DNA of 13,460 bases from Pseudomonadota bacterium (GTDB lineage Bacteria > Pseudomonadota > Alphaproteobacteria > Acetobacterales > Acetobacteraceae): positions 1-13,460 of the forward strand of contig JAKCCP010000101.1 in NCBI GenBank assembly GCA_021841985.1. Reading direction: 5' to 3'. Under the pieces are notes generated by a model. It searched no databases and was not told the origin of the DNA. It saw only the letters and a program-made list of their open reading frames with translations. Both the position numbers and the translations under genes were made by a program. Positions 1 through 6,936 of the stretch are shown here, in pieces. Every line of letters starts with the position of its first letter. Position 1 is the first letter of the stretch.

Positions 1-627
1 CCCGAGATAATCGGCGATCTCCACCCGCCGCATCGGCAGCGAGAGGACCGCCCCCTGCGGGTTGCCGGCGATGGCGCTCGCTTGCGGCGCCAGCATGTTG
101 AGAAACATCAGCAAACGCTGGCGCGCTTCGCGACGCGCGAGCATGATTTCGTGGCGCTGGGTCTGGCGGAGATCATGGCAAGCCTTGCTAAGAAACGCCA
201 AATTGAGCGCCGGGTCGCGCTCGAGAAGCTTCTCCAACGCCGCGATCGGCAGGCGATAGGCGGTGACCGTGTTCACCGCCTCGGCGGTGTTGAGATAACG
301 ATAGTCCTCATAAAGACCGACCAGATCGCCGGGGAACAGGAAGGCGAGGACATGGCGCTTGCCGTCCTCGGTCAAACGATAGGTTTTCACCAAGCCTTCG
401 GTGATGTTGAAAATGGCCGAGATTTTTTCTCCCTCGGCCTGCAGGATGGCGCCGCGCGGAAAGCGCGTGAGGGTGCCGATGGTGGCCAACTCATCGCGCC
501 CGGCGGCATCCAGCAGCGCGACCCGGCCACCTCCCGCGCCGCCGCGCAGGCTGACACCCTGCAATATCGGTCGCCCGGCCTGCTGCGCCGCTGGCTGATG
601 ATCCTTCATGAATACGATTTTTGCCAT
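1..627 (-). CDS. Crp/Fnr-family transcriptional regulator, C-terminal part cut off by the window
   Basis: Read by hand on the minus strand, the frame is open from an ATG at 627 to the window edge, giving 209 residues. An in-frame TAG at 637-639 makes this the earliest possible ATG; a second ATG at 609 is an alternative start. The order fits a cAMP-receptor-like effector domain: residues such as RFPRGAILQAEGEK, then FNITEGLVKTYRLTEDGKRH, then AFLFPGDLVGLY. A dimerisation helix (RREARQRLLMFLNML) follows, and then VEIADYLG, where the winged helix-turn-helix normally begins. The recognition helix lies outside the window, so DNA specificity cannot be read. There is no N-terminal cysteine cluster (the only Cys is in KACHD), so it is not an Fe-S FNR of the classical kind and looks more FixK/Dnr-like. 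It lies 57 nt downstream of aapP on the same strand. Family membership is firm; the signal sensed is unknown. Confidence 0.9.
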   Translation of the reverse strand, partial: MAKIVFMKDHQPAAQQAGRPILQGVSLRGGAGGGRVALLDAAGRDELATIGTLTRFPRGAILQAEGEKISAIFNITEGLVKTYRLTEDGKRHVLAFLFPGDLVGLYEDYRYLNTAEAVNTVTAYRLPIAALEKLLERDPALNLAFLSKACHDLRQTQRHEIMLARREARQRLLMFLNMLAPQASAIAGNPQGAVLSLPMRRVEIADYLG

Positions 628-662
628 GCTGCGACGCTAAAGGCCAGCCGCGCCGCCGCGCC

Positions 663-676
663 ATGATCCAGGTCAA
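663..676 (-). promoter_or_regulatory. FNR/FixK-type box upstream of the Crp/Fnr-family gene
   Basis: On the minus strand the bases read TTGACCTGGATCAT. This matches the FNR/FixK consensus TTGAT-N4-ATCAA at 8 of 10 defined positions. It is centred about 42 nt upstream of the ATG at 627. A class II activator position (-41.5) would put the transcription start at about 628, so the transcript would be almost leaderless, or have a 19-nt leader if the ATG at 609 is used. Regulation by the gene product itself or a paralogue is inferred. Confidence 0.5.
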
Positions 677-684
677 GAGAGCGG

Positions 685-1452
685 CTATGTTTGATGCAAA
701 ATCTGATTGAGGAAATTCCGCAGCCGCTCCGATCGCGGGCGATCGAAAATCTCCGCGGGTGCGCCGCTCTCGACGATCTCGCCCTGGTCCATGAACAGGA
801 TGCGGTCGGCAACCCGGCGGGCAAACCCCATTTCATGGGTGACGCACAGCATGGTCATGCCACTTTCGGCGAGTTCGATCATGACGTCGAGCACTTCGCG
901 AACCATTTCGGGATCGAGCGCCGAGGTCGGCTCATCGAACAGCATGATTTTCGGCTGCATGCAGAGCGCGCGGGCGATGGCGACGCGCTGCTGCTGGCCG
1001 CCGGAGAGCTGGGGCGGGTATTTGCGCGCCTGTTCGGGAATGCGCACGCGCGTCAGATACTCCATGGCGCGGGCTTCGGCGTCAGCGCGCGCGAGGCCCC
1101 GCACGCGGATCGGCGCCAGCGTGCAATTGTCGAGAACGCTGAGATGGGGGAAGAGGTTGAAGGACTGAAAGACCATGCCGACCTCGCGCCGGATCAGCGC
1201 GAGCGCCCGGGGCTCGTCGGAAATCTCGGTCCCTTCGACGAGGATACGGCCTTTTTCATGGTGTTCGAGACGGTTGATGCAGCGGATCATGGTCGATTTG
1301 CCCGAGCCCGAGGGGCCGCAGATGACGATCCGCTCGCCCGCCGCGACACTGAGCGAGAGGCCGCGCAGCACATGCACGCGGCCGTACCATTTATGCACAT
1401 CCTCCAAGACGATGGCGGGTGTTTGGGGGGCGGACGCGGAAGGGTTGCTCAT
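685..1452 (-). CDS. aapP: General L-amino-acid ABC transporter, ATP-binding protein AapP
   Basis: This is the cytoplasmic ATPase subunit, 255 aa, of a polar amino-acid uptake transporter; it hydrolyses ATP to drive import through AapQ/AapM. All nucleotide-binding motifs are intact: Walker [10 protein letters not shown] at residues 46-54, Q-loop in [13 protein letters not shown] around 94-105, ABC signature LSGGQQQR at 149-156, Walker [14 protein letters not shown] at 169-181, and the H-loop histidine at 206 in CVTHEMG. The length is normal for the PAAT family. The ATG overlaps the aapM stop by 4 nt (ATGA), showing translational coupling. It is the last gene of the aap cluster; I see no clear intrinsic terminator in the 57 nt before the next gene, so read-through into the Crp/Fnr gene is possible. 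Confidence 0.93.
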   Translation of the reverse strand: MSNPSASAPQTPAIVLEDVHKWYGRVHVLRGLSLSVAAGERIVICGPSGSGKSTMIRCINRLEHHEKGRILVEGTEISDEPRALALIRREVGMVFQSFNLFPHLSVLDNCTLAPIRVRGLARADAEARAMEYLTRVRIPEQARKYPPQLSGGQQQRVAIARALCMQPKIMLFDEPTSALDPEMVREVLDVMIELAESGMTMLCVTHEMGFARRVADRILFMDQGEIVESGAPAEIFDRPRSERLRNFLNQILHQT

Positions 1453-2534
1453 GCCGGCTCCTCGATGTCTCGATGCGGCGCGGCGAGGCGGCGCTCAAGG
1501 GTGCGGCTGATCTGCGCCATGGTGAAGCAAAAGGCGAAATAGATCGCGGCGAGCAGCAGATAGACCTCGTTGCCGAAACCCTGCCAGGCCGGCTCGAGCG
1601 TCGCGGTGCGCCCGGTGGTCATCAGATCGAAAATGCCGATGATCAGAACCAGAGAGGTATCCTTGAAGAATCCGATGAAGGTGTTGACCAGCATCGGAAT
1701 GACGTGGCGGAGCGCCTGCGGCAGCACGATCAGACGGGTCTTTTGCCAATAAGAGAGCCCGAGCGCCGCGGCGGCCTCGTATTGGCCGAGCGGCAGGGCG
1801 CTAAGGCCGGCGCGCACCACCTCGGCGAGATAGGCGCCGGCGAAGAGGACGAAGGCGAGCTGGGCGCGGAGCAGCTTGTCGATGTCCCACCCGGTCGGTA
1901 AAAACAGCGGCAGCATCACGCTCGCCATGAAGAGAAGGCTGATCAGCGGGACGCCGCGGATCAGCTCGACATAGGCGATCGCAAGCATGCGGATCACCGG
2001 CAGCCCCTCGGCGCGGCGCGCGAGCGCGACCAGAATGGCGAGCGGAAACGCCGCCGCGAGGCCGAAGGTCGCGAGAATGAGCGTGATCGGCAGCCCGCCC
2101 CACTGATCGGCGGCAACGAAAGAAAGCCCGAATACGCCGCCCCACATCAAGACGCCGACTGCGGCCAGAACGGCGATCCAAAGCAAGATCAGCGACGGTC
2201 GCCAGAACCTCGGCGCGATGGAAAGCCCGAACAACGTGACGAAACAGAGAACCGCGAGCGCCGGGCGCCATTGCGCGTCATAAGGATAAAAACCGAACAG
2301 GATGAAGCGGAATTTCTCGCCGATCACCGCCCAGCAGGCGCCGTGCCCGATCGCAGCCCGGCAGAGATCGGTATCCGGCGCTTGGGCGGCGTTTTCCGGC
2401 AGGCGCCAGACCGCGTGCAGCACCGCCCAGGAGAAAAAATGCCAGGCGATATCGGCAAGAATGAGCGCCAGCACGAGCGTGACCAGCGGCGAGATCAGAC
2501 GGCGTGCGATCCGATAAGGGGGATGGACCGCCAT
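1449..2534 (-). CDS. aapM: General L-amino-acid ABC transporter, inner-membrane permease AapM
   Basis: This is one of the two permease subunits, 361 aa, forming the inner-membrane channel for amino-acid import. Hydrophobic segments are clear around residues 14-31, 92-107, 114-133, 150-171, 195-212, 226-240, 282-305 and 325-341. The permease EAA loop that docks on the ATPase is seen at about 252-275 ([21 protein letters not shown]), with the HisM-type motif [15 protein letters not shown] at 187-201. The length and the long N-terminal part before the core HisMQ domain are typical of AapM rather than of short HisM/GlnP permeases. The start codon overlaps the last base of aapQ and the stop overlaps the aapP start, so the three are coupled. 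The first and last positions in the cluster support the M rather than Q assignment. Confidence 0.9.
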   Translation of the reverse strand: MAVHPPYRIARRLISPLVTLVLALILADIAWHFFSWAVLHAVWRLPENAAQAPDTDLCRAAIGHGACWAVIGEKFRFILFGFYPYDAQWRPALAVLCFVTLFGLSIAPRFWRPSLILLWIAVLAAVGVLMWGGVFGLSFVAADQWGGLPITLILATFGLAAAFPLAILVALARRAEGLPVIRMLAIAYVELIRGVPLISLLFMASVMLPLFLPTGWDIDKLLRAQLAFVLFAGAYLAEVVRAGLSALPLGQYEAAAALGLSYWQKTRLIVLPQALRHVIPMLVNTFIGFFKDTSLVLIIGIFDLMTTGRTATLEPAWQGFGNEVYLLLAAIYFAFCFTMAQISRTLERRLAAPHRDIEEPA

Positions 2535-3679
2535 CAGCGTGTCCGCCGCGCGATCCGCGCGTTATAGAGATTCATCGCGAGGCTGATCGCGAGGCTGATG
2601 GTGAGATAGACCGCCATGATCAGGCCGATCCCCTCGATCGCCTGACCGGTCTGGTTGAGGGCGGTATCGGCGATCGAGACCAGATCCTGATAGCCGATGG
2701 CGACCGCGAGCGAGGAATTCTTGACGAGATTGAGATATTGGCTGGTCATCGGCGGAATGATGAGACGAAGCGCCTGCGGCAATACGATCAGGCGCAGCGC
2801 CGCCGCGCGCGAGAGCCCGAGCGCGGCGCCCGCCTCCCATTGGCCGCGGGCGACGGAAATCAGGCCACCGCGAACGATTTCGGCGACATAGCTCGCGGTA
2901 TAGAGGACGAGGCCGGTGGTGAGCGCCGCGTATTCCGGGCTGATCGTCATGCCGCCCTGGAAATTGAACCCGCGCAGGGCCGGCCACGCGATGATGATCG
3001 TCGGGCGGGTTACGGCGAAGACCAGAGCGGGGAACAGCGGGATCGGAAGAAAGGCCGCGAGCCTTCGCGCGCGATGCGGGCTGAGCGCCGTTGCGCGCGC
3101 GAGCACGATGGCGAGCGCGATCCCGGCGAGCGCCGCGAACAAAATCCAGCCGAATCCGCTTTGCCAGGCGAGGGCGGGAAAGCGCATGCCGCGATTGGAG
3201 AGGAACACCCCGGCGAGCGGTCGGAAGGATTGCCGTGGCGCCGGCAAGGTCTGAAAAACGCCATACCAGAACAGCAATTGCAGCAACAGCGGCAGGTCGC
3301 GCAACACTTCGACATAGACCGCCGCGAGCCGCGCGAGCAGCGGGATCGGTGAGATCCGCGCGATCCCGATCAGGGTGCCGAGCAGGGTCGCGAGCAGACA
3401 GCCGGGGATCGCCACTTTCAGGGTGTTGAGAATGCCGATGAGGAAGGCGCGGCCATAGCTGCTGACCGATGGTGTGTATGAGAGAAGGGATTCGCCGATC
3501 GGAATCGGCGCCGCCTCGCGGAGAAAGCCGAACCCGGTCGCGATGTGGCGAGCGGCGAGATGCTGGCTCGCGTTTTTCGTGAACATGACGATGATCAGCG
3601 CGACCGCCGCCAGCGCCAGCGCCTGCCATCCCAGCGCCTGCCAACGGAATGATGGCGAGCGGAACGGCGGCCGGATCAT
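2534..3679 (-). CDS. aapQ: General L-amino-acid ABC transporter, inner-membrane permease AapQ
   Basis: This is the second permease subunit, 381 aa, partner of AapM. An N-terminal membrane segment lies at about residues 18-33. A core permease begins near 76 (YGRAFLIGILNTLKVAIPG) and continues with VYVEVLRDLPLLLQLLFWYGVF at about 121-142. A long insertion at roughly 145-245, with two further hydrophobic stretches, separates the two halves of the core; this is characteristic of AapQ. The EAA loop is at about 282-302 (WEAGAALGLSRAAALRLIVLP). The gene starts 6 nt after the aapJ stop, with only a weak Shine-Dalgarno in the gap (ACGAAG), and shares one base with the aapM start. Order and tight spacing indicate one transcript with aapJ. 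Confidence 0.9.
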   Translation of the reverse strand: MIRPPFRSPSFRWQALGWQALALAAVALIIVMFTKNASQHLAARHIATGFGFLREAAPIPIGESLLSYTPSVSSYGRAFLIGILNTLKVAIPGCLLATLLGTLIGIARISPIPLLARLAAVYVEVLRDLPLLLQLLFWYGVFQTLPAPRQSFRPLAGVFLSNRGMRFPALAWQSGFGWILFAALAGIALAIVLARATALSPHRARRLAAFLPIPLFPALVFAVTRPTIIIAWPALRGFNFQGGMTISPEYAALTTGLVLYTASYVAEIVRGGLISVARGQWEAGAALGLSRAAALRLIVLPQALRLIIPPMTSQYLNLVKNSSLAVAIGYQDLVSIADTALNQTGQAIEGIGLIMAVYLTISLAISLAMNLYNARIARRTR

Positions 3680-3685
3680 CTTCGT

Positions 3686-4741
3686 TCAGCGAATCGGTGG
3701 CGCGAACAGCAACCCGCCGCGATTCCAGAGCCCGTTGAGCCCGCGCGGCAGACCGAGCGGCGCCATCGTGCGGTTCCAGACTTCACCGGTATTGCCGACC
3801 TGCTTCAAAACATAGAAGGCCCATTTGTCATCGAGGCCGAGCGCCTTGCCGAGACCGCCTTCGAGCCCGAGCAGGCGGCGGATATCGGGATTGGTGGTAT
3901 TGGCGAAACTATCGATATTGCGGCTGGAGACGCCGTATTCCTCGCCGGTGATTTGCGCGAACGACACCCAGCGCACGATGTCGAACCATTTGTCATCGCC
4001 CTTGCGCACCATCGGGCCGAGCGGTTCCTTGCTGATCAGCTCGGGTAGAAGCAGGAAATCCTCGGCGTGCGCGCCCTGGGTGAAGCGGAACCCGGCGAGC
4101 GCCGAGCTGTCGGTGGAATAGGCGTCACAGCGCCCGGAGAGGAAGGCGTTGTGGATTTCCTGGAGATCCTGGATTTCGACCGGCGTGTATTTCATGTTGT
4201 TGACACGGAAATAATCGGCGATCGCAAGCTCGGTCGAGGTGCCGGGCTCGACACAGACGGTGGCGCCGTCGAGATCGCGGGCCGAGGTCACGCCCGAGGA
4301 TTTTTTCACCATGAAGCCGGTGCCGTCATAGAAATTGATGACCCCGAATTCGAGGCCGAGGCTCGCCTCGCGCCCGAGCGTCCAGGTGGTCTCGCGCACC
4401 AAGACATCGATCTCGCCGGATTGCAGCGCGGTGAAGCGGTTTTCGGTGGTGGTCGGGACGAATTTCACCTTGTGCTGATCACCGAGCACGGCGGCGGCGA
4501 TGGCGCGGCAACCCTCGGCGTCGATCCCCTGCATCACGCCCTGGCTGTCGGGGAGCGAGAAGCCGGCGGCGTTGCCGGCGACGCCGCAGATGAGCAGGCC
4601 GCGCGCGCGCACCGCATCCAGGGTCGGCGAGCCCGAGCCCGCCGCCCGCGCCCCGGCGAGCGGGAGGCTGGCGAGGAGTGATAGCCACAGGATCATGCCA
4701 AGAGCGAAGCAACCGGACCAGCGAGGGACGATGGGCGGCAT
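3686..4741 (-). CDS. aapJ: General L-amino-acid ABC transporter, periplasmic substrate-binding protein AapJ
   Basis: This periplasmic binding protein (351 aa from this start) captures L-amino acids and delivers them to AapQ/AapM. I chose the ATG at 4741 because GAGG lies 6 nt upstream and because it gives a normal signal peptide: a basic start, a hydrophobic core (CFALGMILWLSLLASLPLAG, about 11-30) and cleavage near ARA-A at 33-34. The open frame extends to 4810, but the extra 23 residues would sit before the signal peptide. The mature part has AapJ-type sequence: AGFSLPDSQGVMQGIDAEGC, then FVPTTTENRFTALQSGEIDVL, then TTWTLGREASLGLEF and YDGTGFMVKKSSG. It is the first gene of the cluster. Substrate range is inferred from the family. 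Confidence 0.92.
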   Translation of the reverse strand: MPPIVPRWSGCFALGMILWLSLLASLPLAGARAAGSGSPTLDAVRARGLLICGVAGNAAGFSLPDSQGVMQGIDAEGCRAIAAAVLGDQHKVKFVPTTTENRFTALQSGEIDVLVRETTWTLGREASLGLEFGVINFYDGTGFMVKKSSGVTSARDLDGATVCVEPGTSTELAIADYFRVNNMKYTPVEIQDLQEIHNAFLSGRCDAYSTDSSALAGFRFTQGAHAEDFLLLPELISKEPLGPMVRKGDDKWFDIVRWVSFAQITGEEYGVSSRNIDSFANTTNPDIRRLLGLEGGLGKALGLDDKWAFYVLKQVGNTGEVWNRTMAPLGLPRGLNGLWNRGGLLFAPPIR

Positions 4742-4765
4742 GGGGCACCTCATGAGCGAAGACAG

Positions 4766-4778
4766 GGTGACGGTCACC
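4766..4778. repeat. Inverted repeat in the predicted aapJ leader
   Basis: The bases GGTGAC-G-GTCACC form a perfect 6-bp inverted repeat with a one-base centre. It lies 25-37 nt upstream of the chosen aapJ start, inside the predicted 5' untranslated leader. The one-base centre is too tight for an RNA hairpin of all six pairs, so a protein-binding site is as likely as a leader structure. Function is unknown. Confidence 0.4.
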
Positions 4779-4856
4779 GCAGCCTGCATGGTTTCGGGGG
4801 TGGCGCGCAAGCCTCGCCAGAGGTTGGTTCAAATTTCCGTCAATCACGTTGCATCC

Positions 4857-4872
4857 AATAGCAAGTGCTATT
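4857..4872. promoter_or_regulatory. Palindromic operator-like site overlapping the aapJ promoter
   Basis: AATAGCA-AG-TGCTATT is a perfect 7-bp inverted repeat with a 2-bp centre. It overlaps the last three bases of the consensus -10 of the minus-strand aapJ promoter and covers the expected transcription start. It also lies between the -35 and -10 of a weaker plus-strand promoter-like pair facing the small secreted gene. A dimeric repressor bound here would block both directions. The protein that binds is unknown. Confidence 0.5.
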
Positions 4873-4898
4873 ATACCTTTTGTTGTCGGTCGTGCCAC
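4870..4898 (-). promoter_or_regulatory. Predicted sigma-70-type promoter for the aap cluster
   Basis: On the minus strand GTGGCA (4893-4898, 4 of 6 to TTGACA) is followed by a 17-nt spacer and then TATAAT (4870-4875, 6 of 6). Transcription would begin near 4863, about 120 nt before the aapJ start. The perfect -10 in otherwise GC-rich DNA is the main support. A plus-strand candidate (TTGCAT 4849-4854, 17 nt, TATACC 4872-4877) overlaps it and could serve the small secreted gene, but it is weak. Confidence 0.5.
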
Positions 4899-4942
4899 GA
4901 GTTATTCGTAGCCTGACGGATATCAGCATGAGGAGAGTTCCT

Positions 4943-5155
4943 ATGCGGCGCATTCTTATCGTGACGGGTGTCTCCCTCGGCCTGCTTGCGGGAGGCGCCG
5001 TACTCCAACCCGATCGGGCCGGTGCCGGCCAGCCGGCGGCGCGGGCGGGCATTCATCAGATCGGCAAGGCGCATACCTACCAGGTCGCCTTGCAGGGCTA
5101 CGGCCGCGCCCCCGCGGCCCATACGGATCAGTCATCTCCTAACGGAAATGGCTGA
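4943..5155 (+). CDS. Small predicted secreted protein of unknown function
   Basis: I do not recognise this 70-residue protein. The ATG at 4943 is preceded by AGGAGAG with a 5-nt spacer, one of the best Shine-Dalgarno sites in the window, and this favours it over in-frame ATGs at 4865 and 4928. The N-terminus looks like a Sec signal peptide: MRR, then a hydrophobic core ILIVTGVSLGLLAGGAVL at residues 4-21, then a likely cleavage near AGA-G at about 26-29. The mature part would be only about 42 residues, rich in Gly, Ala, Gln and His, without cysteine, ending in SSPNGNG. It is transcribed divergently from aapJ across a shared regulatory region and is followed by a structured region with a terminator. 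The signal and ribosome site make it likely to be real; no function can be proposed. Confidence 0.6.
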   Translation: MRRILIVTGVSLGLLAGGAVLQPDRAGAGQPAARAGIHQIGKAHTYQVALQGYGRAPAAHTDQSSPNGNG

Positions 5156-5164
5156 GGGAGGGGG

Positions 5165-5324
5165 GTGCGTCCATTCCCAGTGGCGCCTGATCCCGCGCGT
5201 TCCCGCCGTTCGTGAGGGCGCGCGAGACAGAGCACCACCCCTCGGTGAGCGACGCGGGTTTCCCGCCCGCGTCGGAGTTCGGAAACCAAACCTTGCGCCC
5301 GGCCACTCGCCGGGCGTCTTTTTT
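5165..5324 (+). ncRNA. Candidate structured RNA (independent small RNA or structured 3'UTR)
   Basis: Between the small secreted gene and the terminator the plus strand can form several successive hairpins. CCATT/AGTGG lies at 5171-5183. CGCGCGTTC (5194-5202) pairs with GGGCGCGCG (5216-5224), including two G-U pairs. GACGCGGG (5251-5258) pairs perfectly with CCCGCGTC (5266-5273). The loop TTTCC at 5259-5263 of the last hairpin can pair with GGAAA at 5281-5285, an H-type pseudoknot. The run ends in a rho-independent terminator at 5296-5324. I see no known RNA family: there is no tRNA-like T-loop as in tmRNA and no SRP core. High GC makes chance pairing common, so this is a candidate only. Confidence 0.35.
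5296..5324 (+). terminator. Rho-independent terminator
   Basis: CGCCCGGC (5296-5303), loop CACTC, GCCGGGCG (5309-5316), then TCTTTTTT form a textbook intrinsic terminator on the plus strand. It ends transcription from the small secreted gene and the structured region before the convergent acyl-CoA dehydrogenase. On the minus strand the same stem is followed only by a broken T tract, so termination in that direction would be weaker. Confidence 0.85.
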
Positions 5325-5334
5325 GGCATCGCGA

Positions 5335-6513
5335 TCAGGCCCGCGGCGCGGCACCGGCCGCCGCGCGCATGACCTGGCGGGCGATGATCAGCTTCTGCAC
5401 CTCGCTCGCGCCCTCATAGATGCGCAGCGCGCGGATTTCGCGATACAGCGCCTCCACCGTGACGCCGGTTCTCACCCCGAGCCCGCCGAAGATCTGCACC
5501 GCGTCGTCGATCACCCTTTGCGCCATTTCGGTCGCGTACAGCTTGGCCATCGCCGCCTCGCGGCTGATGCGCGCCTGGCCGGTATCGTGGCGCCAGGCGG
5601 CGCGGTAGACGAGCAGCGCGCTGGCATCGACGGCGGTTGCCATGTCGGCGATCTTGGCCTGGGTGATCTGCTGGTCGGCCAGCCGGCGGCCGAACATGCG
5701 GCGCTGCTCGGCACGGACGACCGCCTCATCGAGGGCGCGGCGCGCGAAGCCCAACGCCGCCGCGCCGACCGAGGGACGAAAGCGGTCGAGCGTCGCCATG
5801 GCGACGGCGAAGCCGTCCCCCGCCTGGCCGAGGAGCGCGTCTTCGGGAACGACGCAGGCTTCGAAGCGGAGGGTTGCCAGCGGATGCGGCGCGATGACGG
5901 GGATGCGCTCGGCGATGCGGAGGCCCGGCGTATCGGCCATCACCAGGAAAGCGCTGAGCCCCTTGGCGCCGGGGGCCTCGCCGGTGCGGGCGAACACCAC
6001 GTAATGCGCGGCGAGGCCGCCATTGGAAATCCAGGTTTTCGTGCCATCGAGACGCCAGCCGCCGGGAACGCGGGTCGCGGTGGTGGTCAAAGCCGCGACA
6101 TCCGAGCCGGCATCGGGTTCGGAGAGAGCGAAGGCGGCCAGATGCCGGCCGGCCCGCACCGGCGGCAAAAGGCGCTGGCGTTGCGCCTCATCGGCGAACA
6201 GGGTGATCGCGCCGCTCCCCAGACCCTGCATCGCGAAAACGAAATCGGCGAGGCCGGAATGGCGGGCCAGGATTTCGCGCGCGAGGCAAACCGTGCGGAG
6301 GTCGAACCCCTCCGCCCCGGCTTCCGGCACCGCCGGCGCGAGCCAGCCGGCGGCGCCGAGTTCGCGCGCGAGCTGCCGGCAGGCGGCATCGAGGTCGGCC
6401 GGATCATGGGCGGCGGCACCGATGGCCTCGACCGCCCAGGCGTCGAGGCGGTGGGCGAAATCGCGGTGCCGATCCTCGAAAAACGGCCAGTCGAGGAAAG
6501 TGGTGTCGGCCAT
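5335..6513 (-). CDS. Acyl-CoA dehydrogenase family protein
   Basis: A full-length flavin-dependent acyl-CoA dehydrogenase (392 aa) that would introduce an alpha-beta double bond into an acyl-CoA in the cytoplasm, passing electrons to ETF. The FAD/substrate-binding strand motif [14 protein letters not shown] is near residues 127-140 and TKTWISNGG follows. The C-terminal helical domain carries [36 protein letters not shown], shown here in part: the catalytic Glu is in IYEGASEVQ at about residue 367, as in MCAD. The ATG at 6513 has GGAGGGG 7 nt upstream. It begins 19 nt after the stop of the deleted hydratase, so the two are probably cotranscribed. The start [17 protein letters not shown] and its neighbours recall the dehydrogenase of aerobic aromatic-CoA (2-aminobenzoyl-CoA type) clusters. 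The substrate is inferred only. Confidence 0.88.
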   Translation of the reverse strand: MADTTFLDWPFFEDRHRDFAHRLDAWAVEAIGAAAHDPADLDAACRQLARELGAAGWLAPAVPEAGAEGFDLRTVCLAREILARHSGLADFVFAMQGLGSGAITLFADEAQRQRLLPPVRAGRHLAAFALSEPDAGSDVAALTTTATRVPGGWRLDGTKTWISNGGLAAHYVVFARTGEAPGAKGLSAFLVMADTPGLRIAERIPVIAPHPLATLRFEACVVPEDALLGQAGDGFAVAMATLDRFRPSVGAAALGFARRALDEAVVRAEQRRMFGRRLADQQITQAKIADMATAVDASALLVYRAAWRHDTGQARISREAAMAKLYATEMAQRVIDDAVQIFGGLGVRTGVTVEALYREIRALRIYEGASEVQKLIIARQVMRAAAGAAPRA

Positions 6514-6532
6514 GGCGATGCCCCTCCGTGGC

Positions 6533-6883
6533 TCAGTTGTCTTCGAACGCCGGTTTCTGCTTGGCGACGAAGGCGCGATAGGCGCGGCCGAAATCCTTCG
6601 TCTGCATGCAGATCGCCTGCGCCTGCGCCTCCGCCTCGATCGCCTGGTCGATCGACATGTTCCCCTCCTGATGCAGGCAGCGCTTGGTCATCGCATGGAC
6701 GAAACTGGGGCCGTTGGCGAGAGAAGTGGCGAGGGCCTCGGCCTCCGCCGCCAGCGTCTCGGCCGCGACGAGGCGGTTGAAAAAGCCGAAGCGTTCGGCT
6801 TCGGCGCCGTCCATCGCCCACCGGAAATGGCGCGGCCGATACTGCGCGAAATCGATTTCGTCGCGGCCGTGGCTCAGTGTCAT
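6533..6883 (-). pseudogene. Enoyl-CoA hydratase (crotonase family) with a large internal deletion
   Basis: The ATG at 6883 has an AAGGCGG-like ribosome site upstream and opens a frame of 116 residues, against about 265-280 for the family. Residues 1-22 ([20 protein letters not shown]) match the usual start of this hydratase subgroup. Residues 27-116 match its C-terminal end, from [14 protein letters not shown] through AHAMTKR-like helices to [16 protein letters not shown] and the family-type ending [12 protein letters not shown]. The middle is absent: no ITLNRPER-type strand, no SGGD or GAGAI oxyanion-hole segments and no catalytic acids. The frame is kept across the junction near residues 23-27 (AMDG). 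I read this as an in-frame deletion of roughly 150 codons, leaving a protein without hydratase activity. Comparison with the family is from memory. A short new function cannot be excluded since the frame is intact. Confidence 0.75.
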
Positions 6884-6936
6884 GGCGGACCGCCTTTTGC
6901 TACTTGCCGGGGCGCTGCTTGCCGGGGAGGGATGGC

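Noticed and set aside
691..1542. 283-codon plus-strand frame opposite aapP
   Set aside because: Antisense of an ABC ATPase with all motifs intact.
4742..4810. Upstream start for aapJ at 4810
   Set aside because: It would put 23 residues before a normal signal peptide, whereas 4741 has a well-placed GAGG.
4892..4897. TGGCAC resembling a sigma-54 -24 element before aapJ
   Set aside because: No TTGC-type -12 element follows at the required spacing; the consensus TATAAT favours a sigma-70 promoter.
5165..5324. tmRNA, SRP or 6S RNA
   Set aside because: No T-loop-like sequence, tag frame, SRP core or extended rod pairing could be found.
5212..6780. 522-codon open frame on the plus strand opposite the acyl-CoA dehydrogenase
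   Set aside because: It starts inside the terminator region and mirrors a gene with clear family motifs; no ribosome site or domain.
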